Shown here piece after piece: positions 25,838 to 34,364 of a DNA stretch of 64,000 bases. How positions within the stretch are numbered: position 1 is the first letter of the stretch; every line of letters begins with the position of its first letter. The translations under genes and the position numbers were made by a program. Source of the DNA: Hyphomicrobiales bacterium. Its GTDB lineage: Bacteria; Pseudomonadota; Alphaproteobacteria; Rhizobiales; Rhizobiaceae. Where the stretch lies: assembly GCA_900472785.1 (NCBI GenBank), contig UCJH01000036.1:1-64000 (forward strand), written 5' to 3'. Below the pieces are notes generated by a model, which had not been told where the DNA came from, searched no databases, and worked only from the letters and a program-made list of their open reading frames with translations.

Positions 25838-26954
25838 TCCGATCGTCGCGTTTTTTCAGCGCATTTTCTCCGCGATCGGCCGCGGCATCGGCCTTGTGAT
25901 CGCTTGGATCTGCTGGCCCTTCATCGCTGCCGGCCAGTGGTACAGTGGTCGTAGCTGGATACTCAAGGGTCCGATCGGCATCGTTCTTATCGCCCTCCTG
26001 GCGCTCTACGGCTACTTTCTCTGGCAGGCGACCATCTGGCGGAATTTCAATCCGGATTACGTGACCGCCTATAATTTTGCCGAGCGGAAGAATGATGCCG
26101 GTTTGCCGGTGAAAGCGGCGGCAGGCACCACGGCGCCGGCCAACACATGCGAGCGCTCCGCGATCGTCGACGTGACCGCCGACCTGATCGATTACAATGT
26201 CAACCAGAATGCCTGGCTGTCTTCGATGATCCTCTACAAGGCCGGACTTTTCGGCATCGACTGGGATCATACGCCGTGGCTCGACAACAAGGCGTCCTTC
26301 CAGCGCGGCGTGAACGAAGCCGTTCGCCGGACGACGGTTGAGCTTGTGGATTCGCTCGTGCGGATGCGCGGAACGTCGAGCATTAATTCCCGTCTGCAAA
26401 GTGCCCGAAGCAAGATGCAGTATGAGGAGACCAACTGGTATTTCGGTCTTTCGCCCTTCGGATTCCTGACGCCGACGCCGACCCAGTACCGGGCTGCCGC
26501 CGCCGATCTGCGTGCTTTCAACACCGAGCTTGCCAACTGCTCCGCGTTGTTCGATGCCCGGTCCGACAACTTTCTCGAATTCATGGACCGCATCGCCAGT
26601 TCGATCGGCAGCACCTCCGACATGCTGCGCGAACGTTCCGACAATTATGACGGCGGCCTGTTCGATCTTCGCGCCGATGACCGTTTCTGGTTCGCCTATG
26701 GCCAGCTTTACGGCTATTACGGCATTCTCTCGGCCACTGGCGCCGATTTCGATGGCATCATCACCCAGCGCAACCTGACGCCGATCTGGACCGAAAGCCT
26801 GCGTCAGTTGCGCCGAGGCCTCGATGTCCGGCCGCTGATCGTCTCCAATGCCGGCGAAAGCGGTATCTTCGCCACCCACCTGGCGACCATGGGCTTCCAT
26901 GTGCTGCGGGTTCGCTCGCATCTCGTCGAGATGCGCGACATTCTCGCGCGATGA
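25830..26954 (+). CDS. DUF2333-like membrane-anchored protein of the AAA+ gene cluster
   Basis: 374 residues. Two hydrophobic stretches lie at the N-terminus: IGLVIAWICWPFIAAG (about residues 16-31) and PIGIVLIALLALYGYFLW (about 47-64). The long remainder, beginning with a cysteine-containing segment, should face the periplasm. The layout fits DUF2333 (a bacterial family of unknown function) as I remember it. The 8-base overlap with the upstream gene and its place after the ATPase suggest that it anchors the cluster's complex to the inner membrane. Confidence 0.75.
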   Translation: MLDPIVAFFQRIFSAIGRGIGLVIAWICWPFIAAGQWYSGRSWILKGPIGIVLIALLALYGYFLWQATIWRNFNPDYVTAYNFAERKNDAGLPVKAAAGTTAPANTCERSAIVDVTADLIDYNVNQNAWLSSMILYKAGLFGIDWDHTPWLDNKASFQRGVNEAVRRTTVELVDSLVRMRGTSSINSRLQSARSKMQYEETNWYFGLSPFGFLTPTPTQYRAAAADLRAFNTELANCSALFDARSDNFLEFMDRIASSIGSTSDMLRERSDNYDGGLFDLRADDRFWFAYGQLYGYYGILSATGADFDGIITQRNLTPIWTESLRQLRRGLDVRPLIVSNAGESGIFATHLATMGFHVLRVRSHLVEMRDILAR

Positions 26955-26984
26955 GAACCGTGTCAGCAGGCGCCGGGCAATAGG

Positions 26985-27902
26985 ATGCTCCGCTTTCTCG
27001 CTGCAGCGGCATCGGCGTTGTGCGTGTCCTTTTCCATGGCATCCGCCGCCGGCGAACTGCATGCGCCGCCGGAATTCTCGCCCATGCAGTTTTCCATCGT
27101 CCGCAGTGCTGCAGCGGGTTGCGAGCCGGACTGTCCGGAATGGATTTTCGCAGAAGGGCAGATTGTCGGGACGTCGCCGGCCGGCCTGAAACGCATCCTG
27201 AAAATGGCTGGAAAACGCCGGTTGCCGATCCTCATCCAGTCGCCCGGCGGCGATGTTGATGCGGCCATGGCGATGGGGCGCCTCATTCGCGAACGAAAGC
27301 TCGACACCGGCGTCAGCGGCACCCGCTTCGCGGGCTGCCGACCCGCGGACCCCGGCTGCAAGCTGCCGGCTGACGCGCGTGGAGTCTATACCGGCGCGGC
27401 TTTCTCCGGCGGTGCGTTCTGCGTTTCGGCCTGTCCGCTGATGCTGGCCGGCGGCATCGAGCGGCTGGCAAGCCACTGGTCCTATGTTGGCGTCCATCAG
27501 GTGACGGTGGCCTATAGCTGGACGAAGGTCGTCTACAAGACCCGCTACCGGATTGTCGATGGCCGCAGGCAGGTCCTGAACAAGGTCGTGTCCAGCCGAC
27601 AGCGCGGACCTGTCCACAAGACGACGACGCTCGGCAAGCCGATGCGCAAGAGACTGCTCGGGTATCTCGCCGAAATGGGTATTGCACCCTCGACGCTGGA
27701 TGCGATGCTGAGCACGCCGCCGGAAGACATGCGCCACCTGCCGGAAGACGAACTTCTGCGGCTCGGGCTGATCACACGCCTGGGGACGGCCGACATGCTG
27801 GTCGCCTCGTCCCTCTGCCGCCGGGCGGCGCCGGCCGGCAACTGCGTGACTGCCGCATCGCTTTCGAAAATCCCGCTTCCGATGACGGCACCGCGTCGCT
27901 GA
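26985..27902 (+). CDS. exported ClpP-fold protein
   Basis: 305 residues with a signal peptide ending near ASAAG. The ClpP/crotonase-like core shows ILIQSPGGDVDAAMAMGRLI, the nucleophile region FCVSACPLMLAGG with Ser in the SAG-like position, and VGVHQ with the histidine. Six cysteines fit a periplasmic location. This resembles the COG3904 group of predicted periplasmic proteins. It follows the DUF2333-like gene after 30 bases and may belong to the same transcript. Protease activity is possible but not shown by sequence alone. Confidence 0.75.
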   Translation: MLRFLAAAASALCVSFSMASAAGELHAPPEFSPMQFSIVRSAAAGCEPDCPEWIFAEGQIVGTSPAGLKRILKMAGKRRLPILIQSPGGDVDAAMAMGRLIRERKLDTGVSGTRFAGCRPADPGCKLPADARGVYTGAAFSGGAFCVSACPLMLAGGIERLASHWSYVGVHQVTVAYSWTKVVYKTRYRIVDGRRQVLNKVVSSRQRGPVHKTTTLGKPMRKRLLGYLAEMGIAPSTLDAMLSTPPEDMRHLPEDELLRLGLITRLGTADMLVASSLCRRAAPAGNCVTAASLSKIPLPMTAPRR

Positions 27903-27925
27903 CGGTCTTCAACCAATCTTTCCAT

Positions 27926-27946
27926 CCCGTCTGTCGCTTCGACGGG
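27926..27946 (+). terminator. terminator-like hairpin after the exported ClpP-fold gene
   Basis: CCCGTC and GACGGG form a 6-bp stem with a 9-base loop, followed after 12 bases by GTTTTT. It would end the AAA+ cluster transcript before the formate-THF ligase gene. Confidence 0.35.
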
Positions 27947-28058
27947 GTCAAATTGTCGTTTTTGGCTTATTGGACGGCAAATTAAAGAGTGGAAACCGGC
28001 CCCGGTTCACGATCTTATGCCCTCAAGACCAAAAAAGGTGGAACGGGAGAGACACCGC

Positions 28059-29738
28059 ATGGCTGAGGTAAAATCCGACATCGAAATTGCACGTGCCGCG
28101 AAGAAAAGACCGATCATGGAGATCGGCGAGAAGCTCGGCATTCCGGCCGAGCATCTGCTGCCCTACGGTCATGACAAGGCCAAGATCAGCGCAGGCTTCA
28201 TCGCCGAACAGAAGGCGAAGAAGGATGGGCGGCTGATCCTCGTCACCGCGATCAACCCGACGCCCGCCGGCGAGGGCAAGACGACGACGACGGTCGGGCT
28301 CGGCGACGGATTGAACCGGATCGGCAAGAAGGCCGTCGTCTGCATTCGTGAGGCTTCGCTCGGGCCGTGCTTCGGCGTCAAGGGCGGTGCGGCCGGCGGC
28401 GGTTATGCCCAGGTGGTGCCGATGGAGGACATGAACCTGCATTTCACAGGCGATTTCCATGCCATCACCTCGGCCCACAATCTTCTGTCGGCGCTGATCG
28501 ACAACCATATCTACTGGGGCAACGAACAGAACATCGACATCCGCCGTATCGCCTGGCGCCGCGTGATGGACATGAACGATAGGGCGCTGCGCCAGATCGT
28601 CGGCTCGCTCGGCGGTGTCGCCAATGGCTATCCCCGGGAAACCGGCTTTGACATCACCGTCGCTTCGGAAGTCATGGCCATTCTGTGTCTGTCCACGGAT
28701 CTCAAGGATCTGGAGACGCGGCTGGGCAACATCATCATCGGCTACCGGCGGGACAAGACACCGGTCTTTGCCCGCGACATCAAGGCCGACGGTGCCATGA
28801 CCGTCCTGCTCAAGGATGCGATGCAGCCCAATCTCGTGCAGACGCTGGAGAACAACCCGGCCTTCGTCCATGGCGGCCCGTTCGCCAATATCGCCCATGG
28901 CTGCAACTCCGTCGTTGCCACGACGACGGCGCTGAAGCTTGCCGACTATGTCGTCACGGAAGCCGGGTTCGGGGCCGATCTCGGAGCGGAAAAATTCTTC
29001 GACATCAAATGCCGGAAGGCGGGATTGAAGCCCGACGCGGCGGTAATCGTTGCCACGGCGCGGGCTATGAAGATGAATGGCGGCGTCAAGAAGGAAGACC
29101 TCGGCAAGGAAAATGTCGAGGCGGTTCGCAAGGGCTGCGCCAATCTTGGGCGGCACATCCAGAACGTCAAGAAATTCGGTGTTCCGGTGGTCGTCGCGAT
29201 CAATCATTTCATCGCCGACACGGAAGCGGAAATCCAGGCGGTGAAGGATTACGTCGCGACGCTCGGCGCCGAGGCGATCCTGTGCCGGCACTGGGCGCAA
29301 GGGTCTGCCGGTATCGAGGATCTGGCACGCAAGGTCGTTGAACTGGCAGAGTCCGGTAAATCACAATTCTCGCCGCTCTATCCGGACGACATGCCACTGT
29401 TCGAGAAAATCGAGACGATCGCAAAAAGCATCTATCACGCCGGCGAAGTGATCGCCGACAAGTCGGTGCGCGACCAGCTCCGGACCTGGGAGGACCAGGG
29501 CTATGGCAAGCTGCCGATCTGCATGGCCAAGACGCAATATTCCTTCTCGACCGATCCCAACCTACGGGGCGCCCCGACCGGCCATACGGTTCCCGTTCGG
29601 GAAGTGCGGCTGTCGGCCGGCGCCGGTTTCATCGTCGTCATCACCGGCGAGATCATGACCATGCCCGGCCTGCCGCGCGTGCCGTCGTCGGAAAAGATCT
29701 TTCTCAACGACGAGGGGTATATCGAAGGACTATTCTGA
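28059..29738 (+). CDS. fhs: formate-tetrahydrofolate ligase
   Basis: 559 residues, the family's normal length. It makes 10-formyl-THF from formate, THF and ATP for one-carbon metabolism. The P-loop reads [17 protein letters not shown], followed by [18 protein letters not shown] and the N-terminal consensus [16 protein letters not shown] at 28059 has GGGAGAG 6 bases upstream; the longer frame from 28017 has none. No folD or other one-carbon gene is adjacent. Confidence 0.96.
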   Translation: MAEVKSDIEIARAAKKRPIMEIGEKLGIPAEHLLPYGHDKAKISAGFIAEQKAKKDGRLILVTAINPTPAGEGKTTTTVGLGDGLNRIGKKAVVCIREASLGPCFGVKGGAAGGGYAQVVPMEDMNLHFTGDFHAITSAHNLLSALIDNHIYWGNEQNIDIRRIAWRRVMDMNDRALRQIVGSLGGVANGYPRETGFDITVASEVMAILCLSTDLKDLETRLGNIIIGYRRDKTPVFARDIKADGAMTVLLKDAMQPNLVQTLENNPAFVHGGPFANIAHGCNSVVATTTALKLADYVVTEAGFGADLGAEKFFDIKCRKAGLKPDAAVIVATARAMKMNGGVKKEDLGKENVEAVRKGCANLGRHIQNVKKFGVPVVVAINHFIADTEAEIQAVKDYVATLGAEAILCRHWAQGSAGIEDLARKVVELAESGKSQFSPLYPDDMPLFEKIETIAKSIYHAGEVIADKSVRDQLRTWEDQGYGKLPICMAKTQYSFSTDPNLRGAPTGHTVPVREVRLSAGAGFIVVITGEIMTMPGLPRVPSSEKIFLNDEGYIEGLF

Positions 29739-29764
29739 AACATCACGAAGCCCATGGAAGAGAC

Positions 29765-29785
29765 CCCGGAGCCGATGGCTCCGGG
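29765..29785. terminator. convergent terminator hairpin
   Basis: CCCGGAGCC and GGCTCCGGG form a perfect 9-bp stem with a three-base loop, lying between the stops of fhs and the convergent DUF1993 gene. T runs are weak on both sides. Confidence 0.5.
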
Positions 29786-29796
29786 AGTTCGTCCGT

Positions 29797-30306
29797 TCAG
29801 CCATAGGCGCCGAGATAATCCGCCTTGCCGATCGGCACACCCTGGTGACGCAGGATGTCGTAAGCGGTGGTGACGTGGAAGAAAAAGTTCGGAATGGCAA
29901 ATTTCAGCACGTAGTCGTCACCGGTGAAGGTGAATGCAAGCTTGCCGAACTTGATGCTCACCTCGCGCGTCTCACTCCCTTCGAGGTCCTGCGGCGTGAC
30001 GGCTTCGAGAAAGGCCAATGTCTTGGCAACCCGCTCCTTCAAGGCGGCAAATGTCTCTTCGGTGTCCGGAAAGCTTGGCGCCGCAACCGTCGTCAGCCGG
30101 CCGATCGTGTTTTTCGATGTGTCGCTGACGCGCTGGATCTGGCCGACAAGCGGCAGCATGTCTGCGGCTAACCTGGCGTTGACGTAGGTCTCCACGGAAA
30201 CGCCGGTCGCCGCCGCATGTGCCTCAGCTTTATCGAGCAACGCCGAGAGAACCGAAAGGCCGCGGCTGAAGACCGGGACGGTGAGATTGTACAGAGTGAC
30301 GGACAT
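29797..30306 (-). CDS. DUF1993 family protein
   Basis: 169 residues. The start MSVTLYNLTVPVFSRGL and the late FFFHVTTAYDILRHQGVPIGK are hallmarks of DUF1993, a four-helix-bundle family related to DinB-like proteins. No signal peptide. The function of the family is not established; the late histidine could be part of a metal site. It stands alone between convergent fhs and the extensin-like gene. Confidence 0.85.
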   Translation of the reverse strand: MSVTLYNLTVPVFSRGLSVLSALLDKAEAHAAATGVSVETYVNARLAADMLPLVGQIQRVSDTSKNTIGRLTTVAAPSFPDTEETFAALKERVAKTLAFLEAVTPQDLEGSETREVSIKFGKLAFTFTGDDYVLKFAIPNFFFHVTTAYDILRHQGVPIGKADYLGAYG

Positions 30307-30392
30307 GATTTTCCCCTATGCGATGTAACCTCAGCACATGGGGACGACAGGCCGGATAAGCAAGCCGTTGCTCGCAACGACATGCATTTCAC

Positions 30393-31259
30393 CTATCGGC
30401 AATAGCGATAGCCGTTCTTCCGCTCCATCACGTCGAAATGCAGATGGTCCTCATGTGCCTCGTCGCTGCCGGGATCGAGCACGGTTGCGAAATAAAGGCA
30501 GCCGGACGCGGTGACGGCACGCTGGAAGGCGCCGTTCAGGGTCGAATCTTCGTCGCGCGGTTCGATCGCGATCGTCTTGCCGCTCTTGAATGTGAAGGAG
30601 GCGATATCCACGGCATTGCCGCGCGCATGTTCCGAAATCTTGCCGGTGGTCGCATTGTTGCGCAGGCGGCAGATATAGCTCGAGGCCTGATTGATCGTCG
30701 TCAAGGGCCCTTCCGCTTCAAGAGCTGCCTTTGCCGCCGGCATCACGGCTTCCCTTGTCCAGCGCGCCAGTTCGAGCGCGGTTTCACAACGCATCGTTCC
30801 CTCTGGCGCGAGCTTGATGCCTGGAAGCACCGCTTCGAGTACAAGCGGTTTGTCGATGCCGCAGCCCTTGCCGTCATCGATTCGATCCGTCTCGTGAAAC
30901 GTTGCGCCGATCGCCTTGAGGTCGGCAAGACAGGCGGCATGTTCGACCGCGCTTTCGGGTTCGATGGTGAGAACGGGCTCCGGTGCTTTTACCGGTTCAT
31001 CCTTTTCCGTCGTCGTTTCCTTCGCCTTTTCCTCGGTCTTGTCTCCGTTCGCATCCTTGTCCGTTGCGTCACCCGGCTTGTCTTTGTCCGCCGGTGTTTC
31101 GGCCGGCTTTTCAGAAGGCTTCTTTTTCAGGACCGGTGCGTCTTGGCTTTCCTGTGCCGTCTCCGGTTTTTCAACTGGGACTGGCCCGCGATCCGGCAAG
31201 GCGGCGGCGGAGCAAAGCGTGGTGGCAAGCAGGATGATCAGGGGAAGGCGAGGGGGCAT
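30393..31259 (-). CDS. extensin-like secreted protein with M15-type peptidase fold
   Basis: 288 residues. A signal peptide (about 1-22) precedes a linker of about 75 residues made almost only of K, E, P, T, D and A (for example ETPADKDKPGDATDKD). The C-terminal extensin-like domain (about 110-288) has conserved cysteines and the metal-site pattern SEHARGNAVDIASF ... HEDHLHFD, as in D-Ala-D-Ala peptidases of the M15/VanY fold. A role in cell-wall trimming in the periplasm follows from that fold. The start is the ATG directly before the signal peptide; the longer reading frame has no support. Confidence 0.82.
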   Translation of the reverse strand: MPPRLPLIILLATTLCSAAALPDRGPVPVEKPETAQESQDAPVLKKKPSEKPAETPADKDKPGDATDKDANGDKTEEKAKETTTEKDEPVKAPEPVLTIEPESAVEHAACLADLKAIGATFHETDRIDDGKGCGIDKPLVLEAVLPGIKLAPEGTMRCETALELARWTREAVMPAAKAALEAEGPLTTINQASSYICRLRNNATTGKISEHARGNAVDIASFTFKSGKTIAIEPRDEDSTLNGAFQRAVTASGCLYFATVLDPGSDEAHEDHLHFDVMERKNGYRYCR

Positions 31260-31407
31260 GGGCGGTCTCCGGGTCGGCAGCGGCGGCCGTTTGCGGAAAG
31301 ATAACGCCTGAGGGGCCGTTGGGTTGCATAGAAGGACAAATCGTGGCGTTTCGGCAACGTCCTTTGCCAGCCCGAAACACCGCGCAGGAGAACGGATGTT
31401 TATATGT

Positions 31408-31422
31408 TGACAATTATAATCA
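31408..31422. promoter_or_regulatory. RirA-type iron box before the TonB receptor gene
   Basis: TGACAATTATAATCA matches the IRO consensus TGA-N9-TCA bound by RirA, the Rrf2-type iron regulator of rhizobia. It overlaps a good -10 hexamer TATAAT, so binding would block transcription when iron is plentiful. It lies 122 bases before the receptor start in the region shared with the divergent extensin-like gene. Confidence 0.55.
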
Positions 31423-31543
31423 TGTTTTTTATTTGACAGGAACAAGGCGGCTTTTCTGCCGCGTTTCAGACACATACCTAGCCAGCCCCTCGAGTCGTTT
31501 TCTCAGCAGCCAGCCCGGTTACTCACCACAAAGGGTTGAATTG

Positions 31544-33739
31544 ATGGTTGTCCGGCATTGGCGCTCCATTCTCATGGTTTCAGCGGCCGTTTTTGTTTTT
31601 CCCGCCTCTCTGGCGCTGGCACAAACTGCCGGAGACCCAACGATTGACGGGGATGGGACGGTGCTGAAGAAACTCGTCGTCAAGGGCGACAGGCTCAAGC
31701 CGGGCAGTGTTGCCGATACGCCGCTCGCGACAGAAACGAGCGCCGAGACGATCGAAGACAAGCAGATCACCAGTTTCGAGGATCTTGGCCGCACCGTTGA
31801 GCCGGGCGTTGGCTTCAATCGCACGAACGGCAGTGTCAACATTCGCGGTCTCGAAGGCGCCCGAGTCCAGACGTCGATAGACGGCATCACCATTCCCTAT
31901 CTCGACGACGGCGCCCGCGATGCCGACGGTGGCATCGACAGTTTTGATTTCGCAACGCTTTCGGCGGTCGATATCGTCCGCGGCGCGGACTCCAGCCGGG
32001 CTGGTTCAGGTGCGCTGGGCGGCGCGGTTGTGCTGCGCACGCTCGAGCCCGAGGACCTGATCGGCGACGGCAAAACCTGGGGTGGCGTTTTCAAGTTCAC
32101 CTATGACAGCATGGACAAGAGCTGGGGCTCTTCAGCCGCCGTCGCGGGACGTTTCGACAATACCTCTGTTTTGTTCCAGGGCGGCTATAAACGCGGCCAC
32201 GAGCGTGACAACAAAGGTGACATCGACGACTATTCCACGGCGCGCACCGAACCAAATCCTCTCGATTTCGACCAGAACAACGTGCTCTTCAAGATCAAGC
32301 AGGAAACCGACAGCGGCCATACATTTGGCTTCACGGCCGAGCGTTTCGACCGAAACAAGGACATCGACCTGAAAACGACGCAGCTGCCGGGCGGCAACTT
32401 CCTGCCGGGTCAGAATGACGGTATCGAGGATACGCAGCGCGATCGCCTGTCCTTCCACTATGATTACGAGGCCGTGGACGACAACACGCTCTTCGACAAG
32501 GCGAGCGCCGTCGTCTATTGGCAGCGTCTGGTTCGCGAAAGCGGCACCGATGGATTTCGTTCGCTCTCCGTCATTGGCGACTACTCGCGTCTCAACGAAT
32601 TCGAGGATCGCTCGGTCGGCGCCGCCGGCTCCGTGGAGAAGACGTACGAGACGGGTGCGCTGACACATCTCGTCACGCTGGGGGGCGACATTTCCTTCTC
32701 CAAGAGAAACCAGTACTCGTCCGGCGAGGACAGCTGCGACACGGTGCCCGTACCGACCTGCAATTTCCTGCACACGAACCAGGCCGACATGCCGAATGTC
32801 GACAGCCAGAAGCTGAGCGTCTTCCTGCAGGACCGCATCTCGCTGGGTGACAGCGCCTTGTCTCTGACGCCCGGCCTGCGGTACGACTGGTACGATCACG
32901 CGCCGAAAGAGACGGCGGCCTACACGGCAAACCCGAACTACAACGGTCTGCCGGCCGGCCAGAACGGCGATGCCCTCTCACCAAAGCTGCTCGCCACCTA
33001 TGAAGCGGCCGAGAATGTCGAGGTCTACGCGCAGTGGGCCATGGCCTTCCGTTCTCCGACGGCGCAGGAGCTTTATCTCGACTACGGCGCTCCGGGCAGC
33101 TATCTGCGTATCGGCAATCCGGACCTGAAGCCGGAGACCAGCAATGGCTTTGAAGTGGGCGCCAAGCTTGGCGACGAGGACTTCGGCGGCCGCATCAGCC
33201 TTTTCCACAATCGCTATCGCAACTTCATCGACACGACCTTCTACCCAGATCCGACCTTCACCTACCCCTTCGGCATCACCGAATCGATCAACCGCAATCG
33301 CGTGCGCATCAACGGCGTCGAAGTTTCCGCACACAAGACATTCGACAGCGGCTTCAACATTCACGGCGCGGTCGCCTACGCCAATGGCAAGGACCTCGAT
33401 ACCGGCGCCGTCTTGAATTCGGTCGCGCCGCTGAAGGGTGTGATCGGCGCAGGATATGCAACGGAAAGCTGGGGGACGGATGTGACGTTAACAGCCGTCA
33501 AGAGCGTTTCGGACAGGTCCACATCGACCTTCAAGGCGCCGGGCTACGGTCTCGTTGACCTGACAGCATGGTGGGAGCCGCAGCAGGTGGCGGGCCTGAA
33601 GGTGCAGGCCGGTGTCTACAACATCTTGGACAAGACCTATTACGATGCTCTGAACACCCGCAACGCCTTCTCCCAGCCGGCCGCGTATTATTCCGAGCCC
33701 GGCCGGACGTTCAAGGTTTCGCTGACCCAGCGCTTCTAG
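31544..33739 (+). CDS. TonB-dependent outer membrane receptor, heme/hemoglobin type
   Basis: 731 residues with a signal peptide ending near LALAQT. The plug domain holds NIRGLEGARVQTSIDG and VDIVRGADSSRAGSGALGG; the barrel ends in SLTQRF with the terminal phenylalanine typical of outer membrane proteins. The segment FRSPTAQEL ... IGNPDLKPE corresponds to the FRAP and NPNL boxes of heme receptors such as HemR and rhizobial ShmR. No histidine lies between the two boxes, which is unusual for heme uptake. A RirA box upstream points to iron control. No TonB or ABC genes are adjacent. Confidence 0.85.
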   Translation: MVVRHWRSILMVSAAVFVFPASLALAQTAGDPTIDGDGTVLKKLVVKGDRLKPGSVADTPLATETSAETIEDKQITSFEDLGRTVEPGVGFNRTNGSVNIRGLEGARVQTSIDGITIPYLDDGARDADGGIDSFDFATLSAVDIVRGADSSRAGSGALGGAVVLRTLEPEDLIGDGKTWGGVFKFTYDSMDKSWGSSAAVAGRFDNTSVLFQGGYKRGHERDNKGDIDDYSTARTEPNPLDFDQNNVLFKIKQETDSGHTFGFTAERFDRNKDIDLKTTQLPGGNFLPGQNDGIEDTQRDRLSFHYDYEAVDDNTLFDKASAVVYWQRLVRESGTDGFRSLSVIGDYSRLNEFEDRSVGAAGSVEKTYETGALTHLVTLGGDISFSKRNQYSSGEDSCDTVPVPTCNFLHTNQADMPNVDSQKLSVFLQDRISLGDSALSLTPGLRYDWYDHAPKETAAYTANPNYNGLPAGQNGDALSPKLLATYEAAENVEVYAQWAMAFRSPTAQELYLDYGAPGSYLRIGNPDLKPETSNGFEVGAKLGDEDFGGRISLFHNRYRNFIDTTFYPDPTFTYPFGITESINRNRVRINGVEVSAHKTFDSGFNIHGAVAYANGKDLDTGAVLNSVAPLKGVIGAGYATESWGTDVTLTAVKSVSDRSTSTFKAPGYGLVDLTAWWEPQQVAGLKVQAGVYNILDKTYYDALNTRNAFSQPAAYYSEPGRTFKVSLTQRF

Positions 33740-33762
33740 GCGTCGATCTCCGGTCGCAACAG

Positions 33763-33791
33763 GGCGCGGTTCGAAAGAGCCGCGCCTTTTT
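33763..33791 (+). terminator. intrinsic terminator of the TonB receptor gene
   Basis: GGCGCGG and CCGCGCC form a stem with a 10-base loop, followed by five T. It lies 24 bases after the receptor stop. Confidence 0.8.
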
Positions 33792-33820
33792 GTAGGTTTG
33801 AAAGAAAGCAGATTGACATA

Positions 33821-33832
33821 GTGCATATGCAC
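33821..33832. promoter_or_regulatory. MarR operator, copy 1
   Basis: GTGCATATGCAC is a perfect 12-bp palindrome directly after a TTGACA -35 hexamer (33813-33818), thus within the promoter spacer. An identical copy lies before the SDR gene at 34338. Binding by the adjacent MarR protein would block its own promoter. Confidence 0.7.
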
Positions 33833-33847
33833 ATATATGGTCGATCC

Positions 33848-34282
33848 ATGATCAAGACATCATCCATCTCCTCTTGCAATTGTTTCGCCATACGGCAGGC
33901 GGCGCGTTTCGTGTCGCAGTTGTATGAGCGGCACTATGCCGGGACAGGGCTGACGGCGAACCAGTTTTCGCTGTTGGTCTTTCTGCATGAGGCCGGCAAG
34001 GCCTCCATTCTGGAGATGGCGGATGCCATGGTCATGGACCGCACGACCCTTGTGCGGGCGATCAAGCCGCTCGAAAGGGATGGCCATCTGATCAGCAAGC
34101 CGGAAGGCAAGAGTTCGCGCAAGCTTCTGTATCTCCTGACGGATAGCGGGCGGGCAAAACTCGCCGATTCCGTCAAGGGCTGGCATGCGGCGCAGGCCGA
34201 GTATGTCGAGCTGGTGGGGCAGGAGAATGCGGACACTCTGCGTGCTTTGCTGCTGGCTATCCCGGCCGGGATTCGGACCTGA
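33848..34282 (+). CDS. MarR-family transcriptional regulator
   Basis: 144 residues. The winged-helix core is LTANQFSLLVFLHEAGKASI, with recognition helix region MVMDRTTLVRAIKPLERDGH and a wing containing SSRKLLYLLTDSG. Two cysteines near the N-terminus (SSCNCF) could sense oxidants or electrophiles. ATG at 33848 lies only about ten bases after the likely -10 region and has no Shine-Dalgarno sequence, so the message may be leaderless. The identical palindromes before it and before the SDR gene suggest that it controls both. Confidence 0.88.
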   Translation: MIKTSSISSCNCFAIRQAARFVSQLYERHYAGTGLTANQFSLLVFLHEAGKASILEMADAMVMDRTTLVRAIKPLERDGHLISKPEGKSSRKLLYLLTDSGRAKLADSVKGWHAAQAEYVELVGQENADTLRALLLAIPAGIRT

Positions 34283-34337
34283 GGACAATTTTACGGACAA
34301 GGACCGGGACATGCCCGGCAATTTTTTGACAAAAAAA

Positions 34338-34349
34338 GTGCATATGCAC
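34338..34349. promoter_or_regulatory. MarR operator, copy 2
   Basis: The same GTGCATATGCAC palindrome, seven bases after a TTGACA hexamer (34326-34331) and 15 bases before the SDR start codon. The identical site links the SDR gene to the MarR regulator upstream. Confidence 0.7.
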
Positions 34350-34364
34350 AGAAGGAAGCCTACC

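Noticed and set aside
25557-27737. 726-codon open frame on the minus strand
   Set aside because: It runs antisense to the DUF2333-like and ClpP-fold genes in GC-rich DNA; its protein is rich in R, H and G without any domain, and the opposite genes have clear motifs.
33821-33847. Upstream in-frame ATGs giving MHMHIYGRS before the MarR protein
   Set aside because: These codons lie inside the palindromic operator and the promoter spacer, so they are unlikely to be transcribed.
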